A stretch of 62,080 bases of DNA from an uncultured Prevotellaceae bacterium (lineage in GTDB: Bacteria > Bacteroidota > Bacteroidia > Bacteroidales > Bacteroidaceae), in the NCBI GenBank assembly GCA_902794405.1, contig CADBHI010000005.1, positions 1-62,080 of the forward strand. The letters run 5' to 3'. The notes under the pieces are model-generated. The model ran no database searches. It was not told where the DNA came from and was given only the letters and a program-made list of their open reading frames with translations. Shown in pieces: positions 18,470 to 28,578 of this stretch. The position numbers and the translations under genes are program-made. Positions within the stretch are counted from its first letter, which is position 1. Every line of letters begins with the position of its first letter.

Positions 18470-19311
18470 TGGAATTCCGTACCATTGTAGATATACCCAA
18501 GCCTAACTTCCAGATAGAGCCCCTCGAGGAGATGCTCTTTGTGGGCAGTTGCTTTGCCGACAGCATCGGCCAGCGCTTTGTGGAAGAACAGTTCCGCGCC
18601 ACCGTCAACCCCTATGGCGTGATGTACAACCCCGCCTCGGTACTTCATACAGTTGAACGATGGCTCCCCCTCCAATCGGAGGGGGATGGGGGGAGGCTCC
18701 CCCGAATCACCTTCATCACCCTCGGCACCAACCACGTCTACCGTCTGAAGGAAACGGGCGAAATCGTCGACAACTGCCAGAAGCGCCCCGCCGCCCTTTT
18801 CCAGGAGGAACAGTTCACCGTCGACGAGTGTGCCGACTACCTGCGTCGCACCGTCGACCTGCTCTGCAGCCATCGTCCCGACGCCCAAGTCGTCTTCACC
18901 GTCAGCCCCATCCGCTATCGCAAGTACGGCTACCATGAGTCCCAGCTATCCAAGGCAACCCTTCTCCTTGCCGTCAACAAAGTAATCACCTCCCACCATC
19001 CACCATCCACAATCCACCAAACCTACTTCCCTGCCTACGAAATCATGATGGACGAACTGCGCGACTACCGCTTCTACCGCGAGGACATGCTCCACCCCAC
19101 ACCCCAGGCCGTCGAGTACATCTGGCAGCAGCTGGTGGACCACTACTTCTCCCCCCGCGCCCAGCAGTTTCTCCAGGAGTGGGCACCCCTCAAAGCCGCC
19201 CTCAACCATCGTCCTTTCAACCCCGACAGCGATGCCTACCATCAATTCCTGGCCGACACAAACGCCAAGGTTAACGCCCTACTAACCCGCTACGGAGTTT
19301 GCCCGGAGTAA
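18469..19311 (+). CDS. GSCFA-domain protein (SGNH-like)
   Basis: 280 residues. VGSCFADSIGQRF (about 25-37) is the signature that gives the GSCFA family its name; FITLGTNHVYR and VVFTVSPIRYRKYG follow as in relatives, and HPTPQAVEYIWQQL at the C-terminal side resembles the Asp/His block of SGNH hydrolases. No characterised reaction is known to me for this family. Translationally coupled to fkp by a 1-base overlap, which suggests a link to fucose or glycan metabolism (inference). Two repeats are translated inside it: a GC palindrome (PLQSEGDGGRLP) and a heptamer array (HHPPSTIHQ). Its stop codon lies inside a 22-bp tandem repeat. Confidence 0.85.
   Translation: MEFRTIVDIPKPNFQIEPLEEMLFVGSCFADSIGQRFVEEQFRATVNPYGVMYNPASVLHTVERWLPLQSEGDGGRLPRITFITLGTNHVYRLKETGEIVDNCQKRPAALFQEEQFTVDECADYLRRTVDLLCSHRPDAQVVFTVSPIRYRKYGYHESQLSKATLLLAVNKVITSHHPPSTIHQTYFPAYEIMMDELRDYRFYREDMLHPTPQAVEYIWQQLVDHYFSPRAQQFLQEWAPLKAALNHRPFNPDSDAYHQFLADTNAKVNALLTRYGVCPE
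18664..18703 (+). repeat. GC-rich palindrome inside the GSCFA gene
   Basis: CCCCCTCC (18666-18673), loop AATC, GGAGGGGG (18678-18685), then ATGGGGGGAGG and CTCCCCC. A near-perfect hairpin translated in frame. Confidence 0.65.
18991..19018 (+). repeat. Heptamer array inside the GSCFA gene
   Basis: Four 7-bp units, TCCCACC, ATCCACC, ATCCACA, ATCCACC. It encodes SHHPPSTIHQ. The same unit type recurs in menD (52116-52157). Confidence 0.65.
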
Positions 19312-19380
19312 ACTCAACGTTTAGTCGGAGTAAACTCAGAGTTTGCCCGGAGTAAACTCAGAGTTTGCTCCGGGCAAAAG
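19297..19380 (+). repeat. 22-bp tandem repeat spanning the GSCFA stop codon
   Basis: Three full units and one partial unit begin at 19297, 19319, 19341 and 19363. The unit is GTTTGCCCGGAG followed by TAAACTCAGA, with small changes between copies. The GSCFA stop codon TAA at 19309-19311 is part of the first unit. Related single copies lie near 37475 and 37563. Confidence 0.75.
19342..19378 (+). terminator. Strong hairpin after the fkp-GSCFA operon
   Basis: The third and fourth repeat units form an 18-bp inverted repeat with one mismatch and a one-base centre: TTTGCCCGGAG pairs with CTCCGGGCAAA and AAACTC with GAGTTT. No long T-run follows, so it may stop transcription poorly or protect the 3' end instead. 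Confidence 0.5.
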
Positions 19381-19437
19381 TCGCAGATATCCAAATCAGA
19401 AATAAATCTGTATGCGTGACCTTTCTATAGATAACCG

Positions 19438-22395
19438 TTATTGACGATCATAATACCTCGAGCGGCCCTCTATGTAACGCATGAAGTGCGGATAGATTTC
19501 CCAGGTAGTTGTCCTAGAGCCAGCAGTCTTCGTTCCTGTGGTTGGACCTGAGGTGTAGTTCAGACTGACTTTCACCTGGATGCAGAGGCTGCTCGATTCT
19601 GGAACGCTATAGCCGGTAATGGTATAGGTACCCGACTCTGTGACATTGGTATGCCATTCCATTCCGTTGATATTATCCTCTTTCTGAACCTCAGTATAGG
19701 TACCGTCGGCATTGATGGTGAGATCGTAATTGGACTCCACCTGCCAGGCACTCGACGAGATGATGTGGTGATGCCATTTGCCGACGACGAGGCTCTTCAG
19801 GTCGTTGTAGGTAAAAGTACCTCCCTCCTGTCGGACAACCACTGGTATGCAGTATCTCTGATCGAGTGGTACTTCCTTGGTTGCGCCGAACAGGAACTTG
19901 ATGGTGTCGCGACGGGCCACTCCCGTGGTGTTGGGCGGTATGGCGAGATAGAATTGGTTCTTGAAGCGATTGGGACTATCGTAATCAGCAGACCAGCCAC
20001 CCCTGAGCCAATCGCCAGTATAGGCTCTGTTCAGATAGCCGAACGTCCCAAAGCCATAGCTGGCGTATGTAACGGCACCCTCGCGCGGAATATTGAAGTA
20101 GACGGGATCGACCCATGCGCCGCCGTCGGTGAGGCCTTTCTGTACAACCTTGATCTTCATCTCGCACTTGTCCTCGGCACCAGGGTTCCTCGAGTTGCTC
20201 AGGTAGAACACCACCTCGCACTCGCGGTCATCGGTGCCCTGATACTTCTCGACGGTGACGGTGAGTTTGCCGTCGACGTACTGGACTTTACACCAGTCGG
20301 CACCCTCGCCGCTGACGCTCACACCCGAGTACCTGAAGCCAGGGCCGTTGGTGATAGTAACCTCCTGCGAGCCACCCTCTGTGGTGAACTCGAGGCTGCG
20401 CGGGCTATAGTCGACGCCGATGATGCCGCTCTGCTTGATGGCGATGTTCTTCTGCACCTGTTCGCCAATACCTGGATTCTCGTTGGTGGATACCAGCAGG
20501 CGCACCATGCCGTTGCGGTCGTCGAAGGTCAGGTTGGGCTGCACGGCAATGTCGATGTTGCCCTCGCTGTTGATGACGGCGCTGACCCATGCGTTCCAGG
20601 GTTCGTCGACGACGACCTTGCTGTAGGGATAGCCCTGCTTGATGACCTTCACGGTCTGCGAACCACCCTCCCACTCATAGGTCAGCTCAGCTGGGTCGAC
20701 GGTAATCTCGCTGTCGACGGTGAGCTTGCCGTCGTAGAGGCAGACGGTGACGCCTAACGCCTCCATGTACACCTTCAGCAGGTAGCTGTAGCCCTTCTTC
20801 AGCTGGCATTTCGACTCGATGTCGACGCCATTGTCATTGTTGAGCAAGTCGCGCTTCTCGTCGTTGAAGTCGAACGGTGCCTTGTACTCCTCCTTCGCGT
20901 TGTCCTTGTTGGTCCATACAGCATAGAATTCGGCATCGTTGTCGAGCAGGCTCTTCTTCGGCATGTGCATGGTCAGCGTGACGTAGTCGTCCTTGGTCTT
21001 CAGGAAGTCCTTCTCTATCTTCACCTGCGGCACGATGGGTCGCGAGTCGACGGGGTAGCTCACTTCCAGCGGCTTCAGGTCGCCCACGCCGTGGTTCACC
21101 ACGTAAAGCGTTGCACTGGGCTGTAGTACGATGGCCTGGTTATACATGAATCCCTCCCAACCGGCAAAGTTCCACTTGTTGCCGTCGAGTCTGGCTCCAA
21201 GGCCGGCTGCATTGATGATTTCGCCCTCGATGAGGTTCTTCTTCACCAAGTCGATGAGGTCGAGCTTGGCGCTGACACTCTCACGCAGCACCACGTCCAG
21301 TCCTACGTTCAGGGCGAACGTCTTACCGTAGATGCCAAGGAACGGACCCACGCTGAGTCCGTAGTTCACGCCACCCTCCCACTTCGGGCCGAAGCTGTAG
21401 GTCAGCGCGTCGGGTGCTGCTGGGTCAATGTTGCTCGTGGCCGTCAGCGAGCCCTGCTGATACATCACGTTGGCATGAACCGTGCGCTTATAGCTGATGG
21501 AGGCCTCGAGGCAGAGTTTGCCGTCGACCTGGAACACCGCCACAATCTCCACGCCAGGCGTGATGACGATGGGACCGATGGGAATACCCGCGCAGACAAT
21601 GGAGAGCAGCGGCTTGCGGTAGTCCACGAGTTTGCCGCTCTTCAGCTCCAAGGCCAGGTCGGCGCCAATCTCCACCTCGGCGTCGACTTTCACGTTGGCG
21701 TAGTCAATCTTGTAGTCGCCGTACATCATCACGTAGCGCATCGCCAGGTCAACTGTCATCTTCGGCGTCAGCGTCAGCGACTCCCATCCTAAGGGCCATC
21801 CGATTTCGGGCAGCTTGATCTTGAACTTCTCCTGGCCACTGGCGCGCGTATTCCAATTGTCTAAGCCGCTGGCACTTGTCTCCCAGCCCTTGGTGAACTT
21901 CACCTCCTTGCCATTAGCATCGTAGACATGCTCGACGTACTGGCCCAGAGGAATGTACTGCTCGGGAATCTCCAGCATCTTGAACGCGTCCTTCAGCTCG
22001 GCGTCAGTATAGCTCACGGCGTAGCTGCCGTCGCTGTTCTGGGTCACGGCCGACACCTTGGCCAGCAGACCGTCGTGCAGCAGCTCGGAGGGCGTGTTGA
22101 TGATGAGCGTCTGACCCACCTCGGGCTTCGTCGCCGTGGCGGGCAGCGTCAGTGTGTGAGCCACCAGGTCGGCTTTCTTGATTTGCTTGGCCACGTCCTG
22201 CGGCACCAGCACGGCCTTGGGGCTGAGTTCGTACTTTACGTCGGACAAGACCGGGACGTTGGGGTCGGGTGTCAGTCCACCGCCACCCTCAGGAGGTAAC
22301 TCGTCCTTGGCATCACTGCCGCCACCGCCACAGGCTGTCAACAGCAGCACGATAATGAGCATCCATAGTTTGGAGAGAATTGTTTTTGTGTTCAT
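19438..22395 (-). CDS. Large BACON-like surface lipoprotein, function unknown
   Basis: 985 residues. Signal peptide with lipobox LLLTAC, lipidated Cys22, followed by GGGG then SDAKDE, an acidic stretch like those that send Bacteroidetes lipoproteins to the surface. The middle (about 200-450) is a beta-rich region I do not recognise. Residues about 570-750 hold two BACON-like domains (VDPAELTYEWEGGSQTVKV; YSPRSLEFTTEGGSQEVTI), and a third segment with similar texture follows. The last 120 residues (SLVVGKWHHH...YDLTINADGTYTEVQ) look lipocalin-like. Own promoter at 22436-22467. It is convergent with the GSCFA gene and divergent from recA. No catalytic motif seen. Confidence 0.75.
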   Translation of the reverse strand: MNTKTILSKLWMLIIVLLLTACGGGGSDAKDELPPEGGGGLTPDPNVPVLSDVKYELSPKAVLVPQDVAKQIKKADLVAHTLTLPATATKPEVGQTLIINTPSELLHDGLLAKVSAVTQNSDGSYAVSYTDAELKDAFKMLEIPEQYIPLGQYVEHVYDANGKEVKFTKGWETSASGLDNWNTRASGQEKFKIKLPEIGWPLGWESLTLTPKMTVDLAMRYVMMYGDYKIDYANVKVDAEVEIGADLALELKSGKLVDYRKPLLSIVCAGIPIGPIVITPGVEIVAVFQVDGKLCLEASISYKRTVHANVMYQQGSLTATSNIDPAAPDALTYSFGPKWEGGVNYGLSVGPFLGIYGKTFALNVGLDVVLRESVSAKLDLIDLVKKNLIEGEIINAAGLGARLDGNKWNFAGWEGFMYNQAIVLQPSATLYVVNHGVGDLKPLEVSYPVDSRPIVPQVKIEKDFLKTKDDYVTLTMHMPKKSLLDNDAEFYAVWTNKDNAKEEYKAPFDFNDEKRDLLNNDNGVDIESKCQLKKGYSYLLKVYMEALGVTVCLYDGKLTVDSEITVDPAELTYEWEGGSQTVKVIKQGYPYSKVVVDEPWNAWVSAVINSEGNIDIAVQPNLTFDDRNGMVRLLVSTNENPGIGEQVQKNIAIKQSGIIGVDYSPRSLEFTTEGGSQEVTITNGPGFRYSGVSVSGEGADWCKVQYVDGKLTVTVEKYQGTDDRECEVVFYLSNSRNPGAEDKCEMKIKVVQKGLTDGGAWVDPVYFNIPREGAVTYASYGFGTFGYLNRAYTGDWLRGGWSADYDSPNRFKNQFYLAIPPNTTGVARRDTIKFLFGATKEVPLDQRYCIPVVVRQEGGTFTYNDLKSLVVGKWHHHIISSSAWQVESNYDLTINADGTYTEVQKEDNINGMEWHTNVTESGTYTITGYSVPESSSLCIQVKVSLNYTSGPTTGTKTAGSRTTTWEIYPHFMRYIEGRSRYYDRQ

Positions 22396-22435
22396 AGATT
22401 GGTAATAATTTGGTTAGTAAACTGATAATATGCTG

Positions 22436-22467
22436 CAAATATAGGGATTATTCTTGATATTTCCAAA
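22436..22467 (-). promoter_or_regulatory. Promoter of the BACON-like lipoprotein gene
   Basis: Minus strand TATATTTG at 22436-22443 with TTTG at 22464-22467, spacing 20 bp; matches the Bacteroidetes -7/-33 pair. The ATG is 40 bp downstream. Confidence 0.75.
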
Positions 22468-22483
22468 TTTTTGGCATAAAAGC

Positions 22484-22514
22484 TTTGCATTGTCGCAAAA
22501 TAATGCTACCTTTG
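22484..22514 (+). promoter_or_regulatory. Promoter of recA
   Basis: TTTG (22484-22487), 19-bp spacer, TACCTTTG (22507-22514): an exact match to the Bacteroidetes consensus. The recA ATG is at 22550. No obvious LexA-like inverted repeat was recognised. Confidence 0.8.
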
Positions 22515-22549
22515 CATAAACATAACCGAAACAAGAAACAAATTCATAA

Positions 22550-23569
22550 ATGGCAAAGAAAGAAGAAACCGAGCAGCTGACTCCGCAGCAGGAGAAGCTG
22601 AAAGCCCTTCAGGCTGCTATGGCGAAGATCGAAAAGGACTTCGGCAAGGGTAGCATCATGAAACTGGGCGACGAGAAGATTGACAACGTGGAGGTGATAC
22701 CTACGGGTTCCATTGGCCTAAACGTGGCGTTGGGCGTAGGTGGCTATCCCAAGGGACGTATCATTGAGATCTACGGTCCTGAGTCATCGGGTAAAACCAC
22801 ACTGGCCATCCATGCCATAGCCGAGGTGCAGAAGCAGGGCGGTATTGCCGCCTTCATCGATGCTGAACATGCTTTCGACCGTTTCTATGCAGAGAAATTA
22901 GGTGTGAACATCGAAGACCTGCTGATAGCACAGCCTGACAATGGTGAGCAAGCCTTGGAGATTGCCGATCAGCTGATTCGCTCGAGTGCCATAGACATTG
23001 TGGTGGTCGACTCTGTGGCTGCCCTGACGCCCAAGAAGGAGATTGAGGGCGACATGGGTGAATCGGCTGTTGGACTGCATGCCCGCCTGATGAGCCAGGC
23101 ACTGCGCAAACTGACAGGTACCATTGCAAAGACCAACACAACGTGTATCTTCATCAACCAGTTGCGTGAGAAGATTGGCGTGATGTTTGGTAATCCTGAG
23201 ACCACCACCGGCGGTAATGCCCTGAAGTTCTATGCCTCAGTGCGTTTAGACATCCGCAAGGTGACATCGCTGAAGGACGGCGACAACATTATAGGTAACC
23301 AGGTACGTGTGAAGGTGGTGAAGAACAAGGTGGCACCACCCTTCCGTAAGGCAGAGTTTGAGATTACCTTTGGCGAGGGTATCTCAAAGATTGGCGAGAT
23401 CGTAGACCTCGGCGTGGAATACGAGATTATCAAGAAGAGCGGCTCGTGGTTCAGCTATGGCACCCAGAAGTTAGGTCAGGGACGCGATGCCACCAAAGCA
23501 CTACTGAAGGACAACCCCGAGTTGTGCGAGGAGCTGGAAGCCAAGATCTTGCAGGCTATTAAGGGATAA
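22550..23569 (+). CDS. recA: Recombinase RecA
   Basis: 339 residues, full length. ATP-dependent strand exchange and SOS co-protease in the cytoplasm. Walker A GPESSGKT (76-83), Walker B region [15 protein letters not shown]-binding loop L1 [14 protein letters not shown] and L2 region [33 protein letters not shown] are all present. The C-terminus is short and lacks the long acidic tail of E. coli RecA. Only 3 bp separate its stop from the stop of the convergent FimB/Mfa2-like gene. Confidence 0.98.
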   Translation: MAKKEETEQLTPQQEKLKALQAAMAKIEKDFGKGSIMKLGDEKIDNVEVIPTGSIGLNVALGVGGYPKGRIIEIYGPESSGKTTLAIHAIAEVQKQGGIAAFIDAEHAFDRFYAEKLGVNIEDLLIAQPDNGEQALEIADQLIRSSAIDIVVVDSVAALTPKKEIEGDMGESAVGLHARLMSQALRKLTGTIAKTNTTCIFINQLREKIGVMFGNPETTTGGNALKFYASVRLDIRKVTSLKDGDNIIGNQVRVKVVKNKVAPPFRKAEFEITFGEGISKIGEIVDLGVEYEIIKKSGSWFSYGTQKLGQGRDATKALLKDNPELCEELEAKILQAIKG

Positions 23570-23572
23570 TCA

Positions 23573-24523
23573 TTAATAGTTGTACTTGAAGACATTTCCC
23601 CATTCAGGGTCTACCATGACTGTAAAGGATGAGGAAGTGTCTTCTTTTGGTGTCTCAGGCTGCGGGTCGGGCGTCTTAGGGTCGTCGCTGACGAAGAACT
23701 TGCCGCTGTACTGGGTAATGCAGTTACGCTGCATGCTGACGTTCTCGAACTCACGCATGTAGATCACGTTCTCGTTCTTGTCAAAAGCCTTTACGGTAAA
23801 CGTTACTGACCCCGTCTCGGCATGGAGGAAGGTGTACATGTCGCATTGGAGCGTCTTACCCGTCAGCTCGTCACCAGTCTCCACGAATACCGACTGCTTA
23901 GAGTTGACACAGCCAAAGCCAGTGGTGGCATCCAAGGCACCGCTGCCGCCTTCATAGTAGAACTGCAACTTCTTAACCTTTTCTGGCTTCACATCGGTAG
24001 TAACGAAGCGAAACATCGAAGTAGCACGCGTCATGTTGATGCTCATCTGCGTACCGTTGTTGCCTACCGTCAGGTTACCATAATAATAAAAGGTGTCAGT
24101 ATAGCCCGTTCCGCTTGAGGAGCCAGGGTTGGTGAACTGCAGCTTGGCAGGGTTGGTGGTTGTAGGATTGGCCTTGCCACTGTGGGCCAGTATCAGGAGC
24201 TGATAGTTACCCACTTCGAGTGTCAGCGAGTAAGTGCCAAAGCCTTCGTCGCCTGCCGCCTGGTTCTTGTACTTCACCCGCTGACCATCCTTGAACACGG
24301 CGAAGTTCACACGGGTACAGACCTCGCTCACATTGACCAAAGCACGAGAGAAGTCAGAACCCCATCCAGCATCCATGCCAGCAATCCTGATAACAACGTT
24401 CTGTTCCGCTTCAGAGGTGGCTGGCTGAGTGATGTCCTCGTCGAGCACCACCTTTTCGCAGGATGTCAGCAAACATAGGGCCAGCACGAGTGCTGCCCTG
24501 CATTTCAATGTATGGATGTTCAT
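23573..24523 (-). CDS. FimB/Mfa2-like fimbrial anchor lipoprotein
   Basis: 316 residues with lipobox LLTSC (Cys22). The order of features, a tract with SRALVNVSEVCTRVNFAVFKDGQRV, a segment GNYQLLILAHSGKANPT, DTFYYYGNLTVG and NMTRATSMFRFVTTD, matches the FimB/Mfa2 family that anchors or terminates fimbriae of Bacteroidales. A Pro/Asp/Glu-rich linker (SDDPKTPDPQPETPKED) precedes a short C-terminal strand. It overlaps the esterase gene by 4 bp at its start and so is the last gene of the GH95-esterase operon. No fimbrillin gene is nearby, so a role in glycan or surface binding is possible. Confidence 0.7.
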   Translation of the reverse strand: MNIHTLKCRAALVLALCLLTSCEKVVLDEDITQPATSEAEQNVVIRIAGMDAGWGSDFSRALVNVSEVCTRVNFAVFKDGQRVKYKNQAAGDEGFGTYSLTLEVGNYQLLILAHSGKANPTTTNPAKLQFTNPGSSSGTGYTDTFYYYGNLTVGNNGTQMSINMTRATSMFRFVTTDVKPEKVKKLQFYYEGGSGALDATTGFGCVNSKQSVFVETGDELTGKTLQCDMYTFLHAETGSVTFTVKAFDKNENVIYMREFENVSMQRNCITQYSGKFFVSDDPKTPDPQPETPKEDTSSSFTVMVDPEWGNVFKYNY

Positions 24524-25887
24524 CGTTCAATGTATTTCTTACCGTCCTTGATAGTAATACCCTTAGCCTTGCGTGAAAGCTTAGCACCTGTCAGAGAGTA
24601 GGCAGCGCCGTCGGTAATCTTGCCGGCCTGCACATAGGGAATGGCTGCCACTTCGTCGTCAGTCAGCGAATGAATGGCGATGTCGGTAACGGTAATGGCA
24701 TCGTCCTTCGATGGTCTTGTAAAGGTAATACTGTATTCGCCCCAGCCCTCTTCAGTGACCTCAAATGGCATCGTGGCTTCTGTACCAGCATTAACAGTAG
24801 CTTCGAGCACTACGGGTTTCTTGCCTGTCAACTTCTGAATCTTCACTTTGATAGTAGCCGACGATTCGCCTTCCGACTTGAAGCAAAGCTTATACTGGCC
24901 AGTCTCGAACTGCAGGGAGCGATAGACGTTCTGGTTAGCATCGGTCTTCTGTGGACCGCCAAATTTCAGCAGCGTGGTACCGCTGTTCATCGTCCAGCCA
25001 TGTTTCTTTGGCTCGTAGCCTTCGGTCTCTATGCGGGGACGCCACTTCAGCGTGGTGTCGCAGGGAGAGTCGAGGGTGTACTGCTTGAAGAAGTTCCACA
25101 TGGTCTGTGCCGAACTGTTGTTCTCGGTGTTATTGGTGAAATCGTTATGTCCCATACCGTCGATTTCGTAGAAGATAACGGGGAAACCGCCCTCACCAGC
25201 CTCGTAGACACTCTTGGTGTACTTGCCGCTCTTGGTGGTCTTCACAGGTACAGGGTTGGCACCATTGCGAGCCACCATGTTGTCGATGACGTTGGGCACC
25301 AGTGAGTACTTCACGAAGTCGTCGACCTTGCCGTGGATATGCAGAAGGGGCACGGGGCGCCAGCTGGTGTGGTGGAGGTGGAACTCGTTGATAGGATAGC
25401 CGCTGATAGCTGCAAAGGCAGCAAAGATGTGGCTGCATGTGTTGGCCATTGTGTAGGTCATCATGCCACCATTGGAGAAGCCGCAGCAGTAGAGGCGCTT
25501 ACGGTCTATAGTGTACTTCGCAGCTATATCCTCGATGATGGCCTTCAAGAAGTCAGTATCGAAATTCTCCTCACCATAGGAGCTCCAGCCTGGGGCAGTC
25601 ATGCCGCCAAGACCAGGGAACTTGGTGTCCAAGCCCTGCGGATAGGCCACAATGCAGCCAGCCTTGTCGGCCACGTCCGTACGGAATGGACTTTTATCGG
25701 TGCTATGGCCGCCTGCGCCGTGCAAGGAGAGGACGACAGGACAGTTGTCCTTCGCAGTAGAGGGGACGTAAAGTTTGTAACTACGGTTCTTGCCATCAAC
25801 TTTGATGGTGACGTCTTTTTCGACTTTGGCTGCCTGAAGCAGCAGGGTGCAGCATAGTGCCAGCGTGATTGTCAGAATCTTTTTCAT
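24520..25887 (-). CDS. Secreted esterase of the PHB-depolymerase / CE1-like type
   Basis: 455 residues with a signal peptide (MKKILTITLALCCTLLLQA). An alpha/beta hydrolase domain covers about 25-275: oxyanion region SLHGAGGHS, nucleophile Ser138 in CGFSNGGMM, acid in HGKVDDFV and His in DGMGHNDF. This type includes feruloyl or acetyl esterases acting on plant polysaccharides. A beta domain follows (about 300-420) and the C-terminus carries the tail YSLTGAKLSRKAKGITI..GKK, like the type IX-type tails elsewhere in the window. It is 3 bp downstream of GH95 copy B, so the two probably act on one acylated, fucosylated glycan (inference). Confidence 0.8.
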   Translation of the reverse strand: MKKILTITLALCCTLLLQAAKVEKDVTIKVDGKNRSYKLYVPSTAKDNCPVVLSLHGAGGHSTDKSPFRTDVADKAGCIVAYPQGLDTKFPGLGGMTAPGWSSYGEENFDTDFLKAIIEDIAAKYTIDRKRLYCCGFSNGGMMTYTMANTCSHIFAAFAAISGYPINEFHLHHTSWRPVPLLHIHGKVDDFVKYSLVPNVIDNMVARNGANPVPVKTTKSGKYTKSVYEAGEGGFPVIFYEIDGMGHNDFTNNTENNSSAQTMWNFFKQYTLDSPCDTTLKWRPRIETEGYEPKKHGWTMNSGTTLLKFGGPQKTDANQNVYRSLQFETGQYKLCFKSEGESSATIKVKIQKLTGKKPVVLEATVNAGTEATMPFEVTEEGWGEYSITFTRPSKDDAITVTDIAIHSLTDDEVAAIPYVQAGKITDGAAYSLTGAKLSRKAKGITIKDGKKYIER

Positions 25888-25890
25888 AGA

Positions 25891-28530
25891 CTATCGTGTT
25901 TTAATTGTTTTCTTACCGTCAACGATGATGAAACCTTTCTTTGAAGGGCTCACACGCCTTCCCTGAAGGTCGTAGGCCTTCGACGAGCGACGTACGACAG
26001 GCGATTCGGTGACACCCGTATCTGTACCTTTTCTATATACGCGATACTCGCCACCAGCTGTGGTTTGCAGGTCATACTCATAGACAGTCTTCACGGCGAG
26101 CTTGGGGGCAGTCTTGAGCGACTTGGCCAGCAGAGGTTCCTTGATGTCAGCAGGTGCATAGAGGGGGTTGGGGCAGTCGCCCTCGGCCTCCTTCAGTCCC
26201 TCGCCCTCCAACTCCACATAGGAACGCAAGCGCAGCGTGCCGCCAATGGTGGAGCGAATACTCGCCGAGCGAAGTTTCCCTTCGTTCCAATCCATGTCTA
26301 CCTCGAAGCCACCGCGCGACTTCAAGCCACTGATATTGCCAGTCTTCCAGGTCGCGGGCAGGGCGGGCAGCAAATGAACTGCACCATCGTGACTCTGCAG
26401 CAGCATCTCGGCGATGCCTGCCGTAGCACCGAAGTTGCCATCAATCTGGAATGGCGGGTGGGCATCGAACAGGTTGGGGAAGGTGCGTCCATTGGGATAC
26501 TGGCTGGTGGCATCCTCCGACGGCAGCAGTTTCAGCATGTTCTTCAGGATAGTCAGCGCGTGGGCGCCATCGAGCATACGTGCCCAGAAGCAGATCTTCC
26601 AGCCTAAGCTCCAGCCCGTAGCCTCGTCGCCGCGATCCGTCAACGTCTGCTTAGCTGCAGCAAACAGCTCGTTGTGGCTGTAGGGTGATATCTGGTTTGA
26701 GGGGAAAAGTCCGTAGAGGTGGGAGATGTGGCGATGCTGCTTCTCACTGCCATCTGCATCGATGAGCCATTCCTGCAGCTGCTTCCGGCTTCCAATCTGC
26801 ATGGGCGGGATATTTTCGAGGGTGGTTTTAAGGGTAGAGACATAGACGGGGTCTTCGCCCAATATCTCTGCCGCCCGTAATGTGTTCGACAGGGCATCAA
26901 ACACAATCTGGTTGTCCATCGTACAGCCGGCTGTGATAGGTGTCGACTTACCGGCAGGCCCTTGCTCAGGACTGACCGACGGCACCACGACAAGCCAGTT
27001 ATTATAATTGGGATGGGGCACCATATAGTCTAAGTAGAAATCGGCAGTACCTTTGATAACAGGGTACCACTCGCGCAGGAACTCCACGTCACCCGTATAA
27101 AGGTAGTGCTGCCACAGGTGGGTAGCCAGCCAGGCGCCACCATTGGGATACATGCCCCAGAAAGCACCGTCGACAGGTCCTGCCACACGCCATAGGTCGG
27201 TGTTGTGATGGGCCACCCAGCCACCACAGTTATACATGGTCTTTGCAGTCTTGGCTCCTGTCTCACTCAGGTCACGTATCATCTCGAAGAAAGGCACGTT
27301 GGTCTCTGTAAGGTTACACACCTCCGAGGGCCAGTAGTTCATCTCTGCATTGATATTGATAGTGTATTTCGAATCCCACGGCGCGTCCTTCTTGTCGTTC
27401 CACAGTCCCTGAAGATTGGCAGGCTGTCCACCAGCCTGTGAGCTACTGATGAGCAGGTAGCGTCCGTAGTTGAACAGCAGGGCCACCATGCCCCAGTCAC
27501 TGCTGCCCGTAAACTTCTGCAGGCGCTTCTCCGTGGTCAGCTTGCTGTTGGCAGCTGTCGAGGGCAGATAGAAATGTACGCGGTTGTACTGCTGTTGGTA
27601 GGCCTCAACGTGACGGCTCAGCAGTTCCTCATAGCTGTGCTGGCGGGCACTGTTGAGCCACGACAGACTCTTGGCAGATGCCTTGCCTGTGACATCGTGG
27701 TAGTTGACATAGTTAGTAGCAGCAGAAATATAAATCGTAGCTACGGTATAGTTCTCAACTGTGACGGCCCCCCTCGTACCGTAGGTCACTGTGCCGTCGC
27801 TCTCTATCTGGTAGCGCAGCGTAGCCTTCAGTTTGCCAGCAATGCCCTCGTGTTCGACGCCACTAATGGTGGCGATGGCACAGTCGGCTGTCTTTGAGTA
27901 AGATGTGCTGAAAGGCGATGTGTGCGTGAGCTTGAAACCAGAAGGAGTATCGGCCTCTAAGCGTATGACAATGATGCTATCAGGCATCGAGGCAAAGGCG
28001 GTACGACGGTAGTGATGACCCTCATGCTCGAAGGTTACTGTCGACAGGGCCGTCTGAAGGTTCAGCTCGCGTTCATAGTTGACGGCCTTGTTAGCAGTGA
28101 TGCCTGTATGAGCCATCTTCAAACTGCCTAACGACAGGTACTTCATGCCGTGAGGCCCCTTGATAAACTGCTGGTTGATGAGGTTCTCAGCCTCTTGCTC
28201 CTTACCACTGAAGATGAGGTTTCGCACCTTGTCCAAGTTCTTGGCCGAGGTGGTGCTGTTGTTATTGTGGGGACCACCACTCCAGAACGAATCCTCGTTC
28301 AGCTGGATCTCGTCGGTTTGCGGGCCGCCATAGACCATGCCACCTAGACGACCATTGCCAATAGGCAGGGCCTCAAGCCATATCTTGGCAGGGGTATCGT
28401 ACCATAAACGTTCGGTATTGTCGTCGTTTTCAGTCTGAAAGGCTGAAACACTATCTTCCTCAGCATAGGCCGTGGCCCATGTCAGCAGCAATGCCAGTGT
28501 TGTAATAATCCGTATACTTCTCATCTTCAT
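25891..28530 (-). CDS. GH95 alpha-L-fucosidase (or alpha-L-galactosidase), copy B
   Basis: 879 residues, signal peptide ending ATAYAE; ATG at 28530 (a second in-frame ATG at 28524). Same GH95 landmarks as copy [69 protein letters not shown]. Unlike copy A it ends with a KG-type tail ([20 protein letters not shown]), suggesting export by the type IX route. First gene of an operon with the esterase and the FimB/Mfa2-like lipoprotein. The sequence is clearly paralogous to, but well diverged from, copy A, which suggests different linkages or substrates. Confidence 0.9.
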   Translation of the reverse strand: MKMRSIRIITTLALLLTWATAYAEEDSVSAFQTENDDNTERLWYDTPAKIWLEALPIGNGRLGGMVYGGPQTDEIQLNEDSFWSGGPHNNNSTTSAKNLDKVRNLIFSGKEQEAENLINQQFIKGPHGMKYLSLGSLKMAHTGITANKAVNYERELNLQTALSTVTFEHEGHHYRRTAFASMPDSIIVIRLEADTPSGFKLTHTSPFSTSYSKTADCAIATISGVEHEGIAGKLKATLRYQIESDGTVTYGTRGAVTVENYTVATIYISAATNYVNYHDVTGKASAKSLSWLNSARQHSYEELLSRHVEAYQQQYNRVHFYLPSTAANSKLTTEKRLQKFTGSSDWGMVALLFNYGRYLLISSSQAGGQPANLQGLWNDKKDAPWDSKYTININAEMNYWPSEVCNLTETNVPFFEMIRDLSETGAKTAKTMYNCGGWVAHHNTDLWRVAGPVDGAFWGMYPNGGAWLATHLWQHYLYTGDVEFLREWYPVIKGTADFYLDYMVPHPNYNNWLVVVPSVSPEQGPAGKSTPITAGCTMDNQIVFDALSNTLRAAEILGEDPVYVSTLKTTLENIPPMQIGSRKQLQEWLIDADGSEKQHRHISHLYGLFPSNQISPYSHNELFAAAKQTLTDRGDEATGWSLGWKICFWARMLDGAHALTILKNMLKLLPSEDATSQYPNGRTFPNLFDAHPPFQIDGNFGATAGIAEMLLQSHDGAVHLLPALPATWKTGNISGLKSRGGFEVDMDWNEGKLRSASIRSTIGGTLRLRSYVELEGEGLKEAEGDCPNPLYAPADIKEPLLAKSLKTAPKLAVKTVYEYDLQTTAGGEYRVYRKGTDTGVTESPVVRRSSKAYDLQGRRVSPSKKGFIIVDGKKTIKTR

Positions 28531-28554
28531 ATCTTTGTGTTAATATTCTGTTTG

Positions 28555-28562
28555 CAAAGTTA
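28555..28562 (-). promoter_or_regulatory. -7 promoter element of the GH95B operon
   Basis: TAACTTTG on the minus strand, 24 bp before the ATG at 28530. No clear TTTG at -33 was seen. Confidence 0.6.
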
Positions 28563-28578
28563 CGGTAGTCAGTTTTTG

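Noticed and set aside
19651-20757. Long + strand open frame (368 codons) opposite the BACON-like lipoprotein
   Set aside because: It mirrors a well-supported gene on the other strand, has no family features, and arises from codon bias of the real gene.
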